The notes below the pieces were generated by a model, which was given only the letters and a program-made list of their open reading frames with translations, was not told the DNA's origin and did not search any database. A program made the translations under genes and the position numbers. DNA of 34,432 nucleotides, taken from the NCBI GenBank assembly GCA_029565415.1, contig JAKQOH010000136.1, positions 1-34,432 on the forward strand, in the 5' to 3' direction. The first letter of the stretch is position 1; every line of letters begins with the position of its first letter. Below are positions 33,398 through 34,432 of the stretch, piece by piece. The stretch comes from Candidatus Rifleibacteriota bacterium. GTDB taxonomy: Bacteria > Riflebacteria > Ozemobacteria > Ozemobacterales > Ozemobacteraceae.

Positions 33398-33730
33398 ATG
33401 TCCAGCTTCCGCACCGGCTCCGCGTTTCTCATGCTGCTTTTTGGCGTCATTCTGCTTTCTCTGCTGGGGTACATGGCGGCCCGGAGCTCCCTTGCGCCGG
33501 CCACGGGCTCCGGCCCCTCGCCCATCGACAGAAGCTTCACGGCCGTTTGCGCGGCGAACAAAGCCCTGATTACCCAGCAGCTCCAGATGTATGCCATCAA
33601 TCATGACCCGATGACGAAGCTCGACCTTCCGACCCTGTTCGCCCCCGGAAGCTTCCAGGCACCGCACAACGCGCCCTGCTCGTACACTCTCGATGTTGCC
33701 GGCCGTGTCATCTGCTCGGCCCACCCCTGA
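33398..33730 (+). CDS. Small membrane-anchored protein with a pilin-like C-terminal part
   Basis: Protein of 110 aa. One membrane helix spans about residues 9-28 (AFLMLLFGVILLSLLGYMAA). The soluble part begins after a Gly/Pro/Ser-rich linker with CAANKALITQQLQMYAINHD, then LDLPTLFAPG and a final CSYTLDVAGRVICSAHP. This pattern of Cys-N-helix-Tyr followed by a short strand pair ending in C-S-x-H resembles the C-terminal fold of small pilin/pseudopilin-type proteins, but the N terminus lacks the FTLIE prepilin motif. Start ATG 33398 has AAGGAG 10 nt upstream; a longer frame from 33308 has no such support. It is encoded opposite to the HU gene. Family assignment is by resemblance only. Confidence 0.65.
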   Translation: MSSFRTGSAFLMLLFGVILLSLLGYMAARSSLAPATGSGPSPIDRSFTAVCAANKALITQQLQMYAINHDPMTKLDLPTLFAPGSFQAPHNAPCSYTLDVAGRVICSAHP

Positions 33731-33779
33731 CATTCCGCCCATCCCCTGGGCGTCGTCCAGGCCGGCACCTCTATCTTCG

Positions 33780-33799
33780 GGGCGGATCGCGATCCGCCC
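33780..33799. repeat. Second 20-bp REP-like palindrome
   Basis: GGGCGGATCGCGATCCGCCC is a perfect 20-bp palindrome between two plus-strand genes. It has the same skeleton as the element at 10849-10868, GGGCG-x-ATC-xC-GAT-x'-CGCCC, with a compensating change in each arm. The rest of the 33731-33938 gap holds an AT-rich stretch near 33900-33930 but no clear promoter. Confidence 0.7.
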
Positions 33800-33938
33800 G
33801 GATGCGCGAACAAGCCATGCCCGAGATGACTCTCCGAAATCGGCATTCGGCGGATGACCCTTATGGACACACGCCTTGATTTCCGGATGGACATTCGTGT
33901 AGTCTCTCTAAAGAACTCCTTATATATGAGAGGCTTTT

Positions 33939-34432
33939 ATGGACATGCTGATTTTCGCCGTGACCATTCTTCTTCTGGTCATTTTCTGTTATCCCATCCT
34001 CAGGTATCTGGCCAGGCATCTTGGGGTTCCCGTCGATGCTCCGGCTCAAACTTCTGTCGCTCCTGACTCTCCCCCTGCCGTTGAAGCGCCGCTTCCGTCC
34101 GAATCGTCCCCATCGACCACGGATACCCCTCGGAGCAACAAAGCCGGCGGTTTTCTCAGCGTGTGTTTCATCCTGGTGGGCGGGAGCCTGTTGTATGGTC
34201 TTTCGTCAGGAAAACTCTCGCTCGATGGCCTGTATGCGAAATGGAAACCGCCCCAAAAATCTTCATCGCCGGTGGCTTCCGAACCCATGGGCCTCGACTG
34301 GAGGATTGTCGACGGCATCCGCTGGTTTCACGTGACGGGCACCGACACGGCAGGCATCGGCTACTCAGGCTGGGTCTCGGAGCTCTTTTTCCGCGATTCC
34401 CCGCCCGAGTCGAGCCCCGAAGGGAAGGATAT
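33939..34432 (+). CDS. Two-helix membrane protein with a C-terminal SH3-like segment (cut by window edge)
   Basis: At least 164 aa; the frame is open to the window end. Residues 3-24 form a membrane helix (LIFAVTILLLVIFCYPILRYL). A Pro/Ser/Thr-rich linker follows (33-68), then a second helix (about 71-89, GFLSVCFILVGGSLLYGLS). The last visible part, from about residue 120, reads DWRIVDGIRWFHVTGTDTAGIGYSGWVSELFF, which resembles a bacterial SH3 strand pair ending in the usual GWV. Such domains often bind peptidoglycan or peptides. GAGAGG lies 5 nt before the ATG, which supports the start. Function unknown; the linker plus SH3-like end suggests an envelope-associated protein. Confidence 0.72.
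   Translation, partial: MDMLIFAVTILLLVIFCYPILRYLARHLGVPVDAPAQTSVAPDSPPAVEAPLPSESSPSTTDTPRSNKAGGFLSVCFILVGGSLLYGLSSGKLSLDGLYAKWKPPQKSSSPVASEPMGLDWRIVDGIRWFHVTGTDTAGIGYSGWVSELFFRDSPPESSPEGKD

Noticed and set aside
1..34432. tRNA, rRNA or CRISPR array
   Set aside because: No cloverleaf-type T-loop sequence with matching arms, no rRNA signature and no regularly spaced repeat was seen in any gap.

Overview
The window is a high-GC bacterial chromosome segment (roughly 60% G+C by eye). It carries about 21 densely packed genes, nearly all on the minus strand. It looks like a diderm (Gram-negative-type) bacterium: there is a TamB-like envelope protein, type II secretion/type IV pilus-type pseudopilins with a GspF/PilC platform protein, a lipoprotein and FecR-like and LysM envelope proteins. 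Housekeeping genes include lon, engB, an HU gene and a divergent glyS. The mix of pseudopilins, TPR proteins and a HEAT-repeat transporter recalls little-studied lineages such as Riflebacteria/Ozemobacteria, but that is only a guess; no rRNA or other decisive marker is present.

Layout on the minus strand, from high to low coordinates. A HU gene has a near-consensus promoter and its own terminator (32.9-32.5 kb). It is followed by a tight run: TamB-like 1455 aa, GspF/PilC-like, a transporter with HEAT repeats, a cyclic-nucleotide-binding protein with a degenerate GGDEF-like tail, and a DUF2723 membrane protein (32.4-21.3 kb). Next come glyS with its own promoter, then lon-engB-secreted TPR protein overlapping by 4 bp each, then a beta-propeller protein and a FecR-like protein (21.3-10.9 kb). 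A plus-strand, AT-rich lipoprotein gene sits between two inverted 60-bp intergenic repeats (10.0-10.9 kb). A glycosyltransferase/polysaccharide deacetylase pair follows (9.9-7.8 kb). The next operon (7.8-1.3 kb) is TPR, giant GspK/PilX-like protein, ECF sigma factor, anti-sigma factor, GspI-like, GspJ-like and LysM protein, closed by a clear rho-independent terminator. A secreted M14 carboxypeptidase with a strong promoter runs off the left edge. The right end (33.4-34.4 kb) has two plus-strand membrane-anchored small proteins, one with a pilin-like C-terminal part.

The most interesting unit is the 7.8-1.3 kb operon. It puts a complete set of minor-pseudopilin-like proteins (K, I, J) together with a sigma/anti-sigma pair, a TPR protein and a LysM protein, with overlapping genes. 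This suggests a pseudopilus-like envelope assembly whose expression is tied to an envelope signal. Second is the AT-rich lipoprotein cassette between inverted repeats. Third is the transporter-HEAT / cyclic-nucleotide-binding / degenerate-GGDEF cluster. Function beyond family level is inference throughout.
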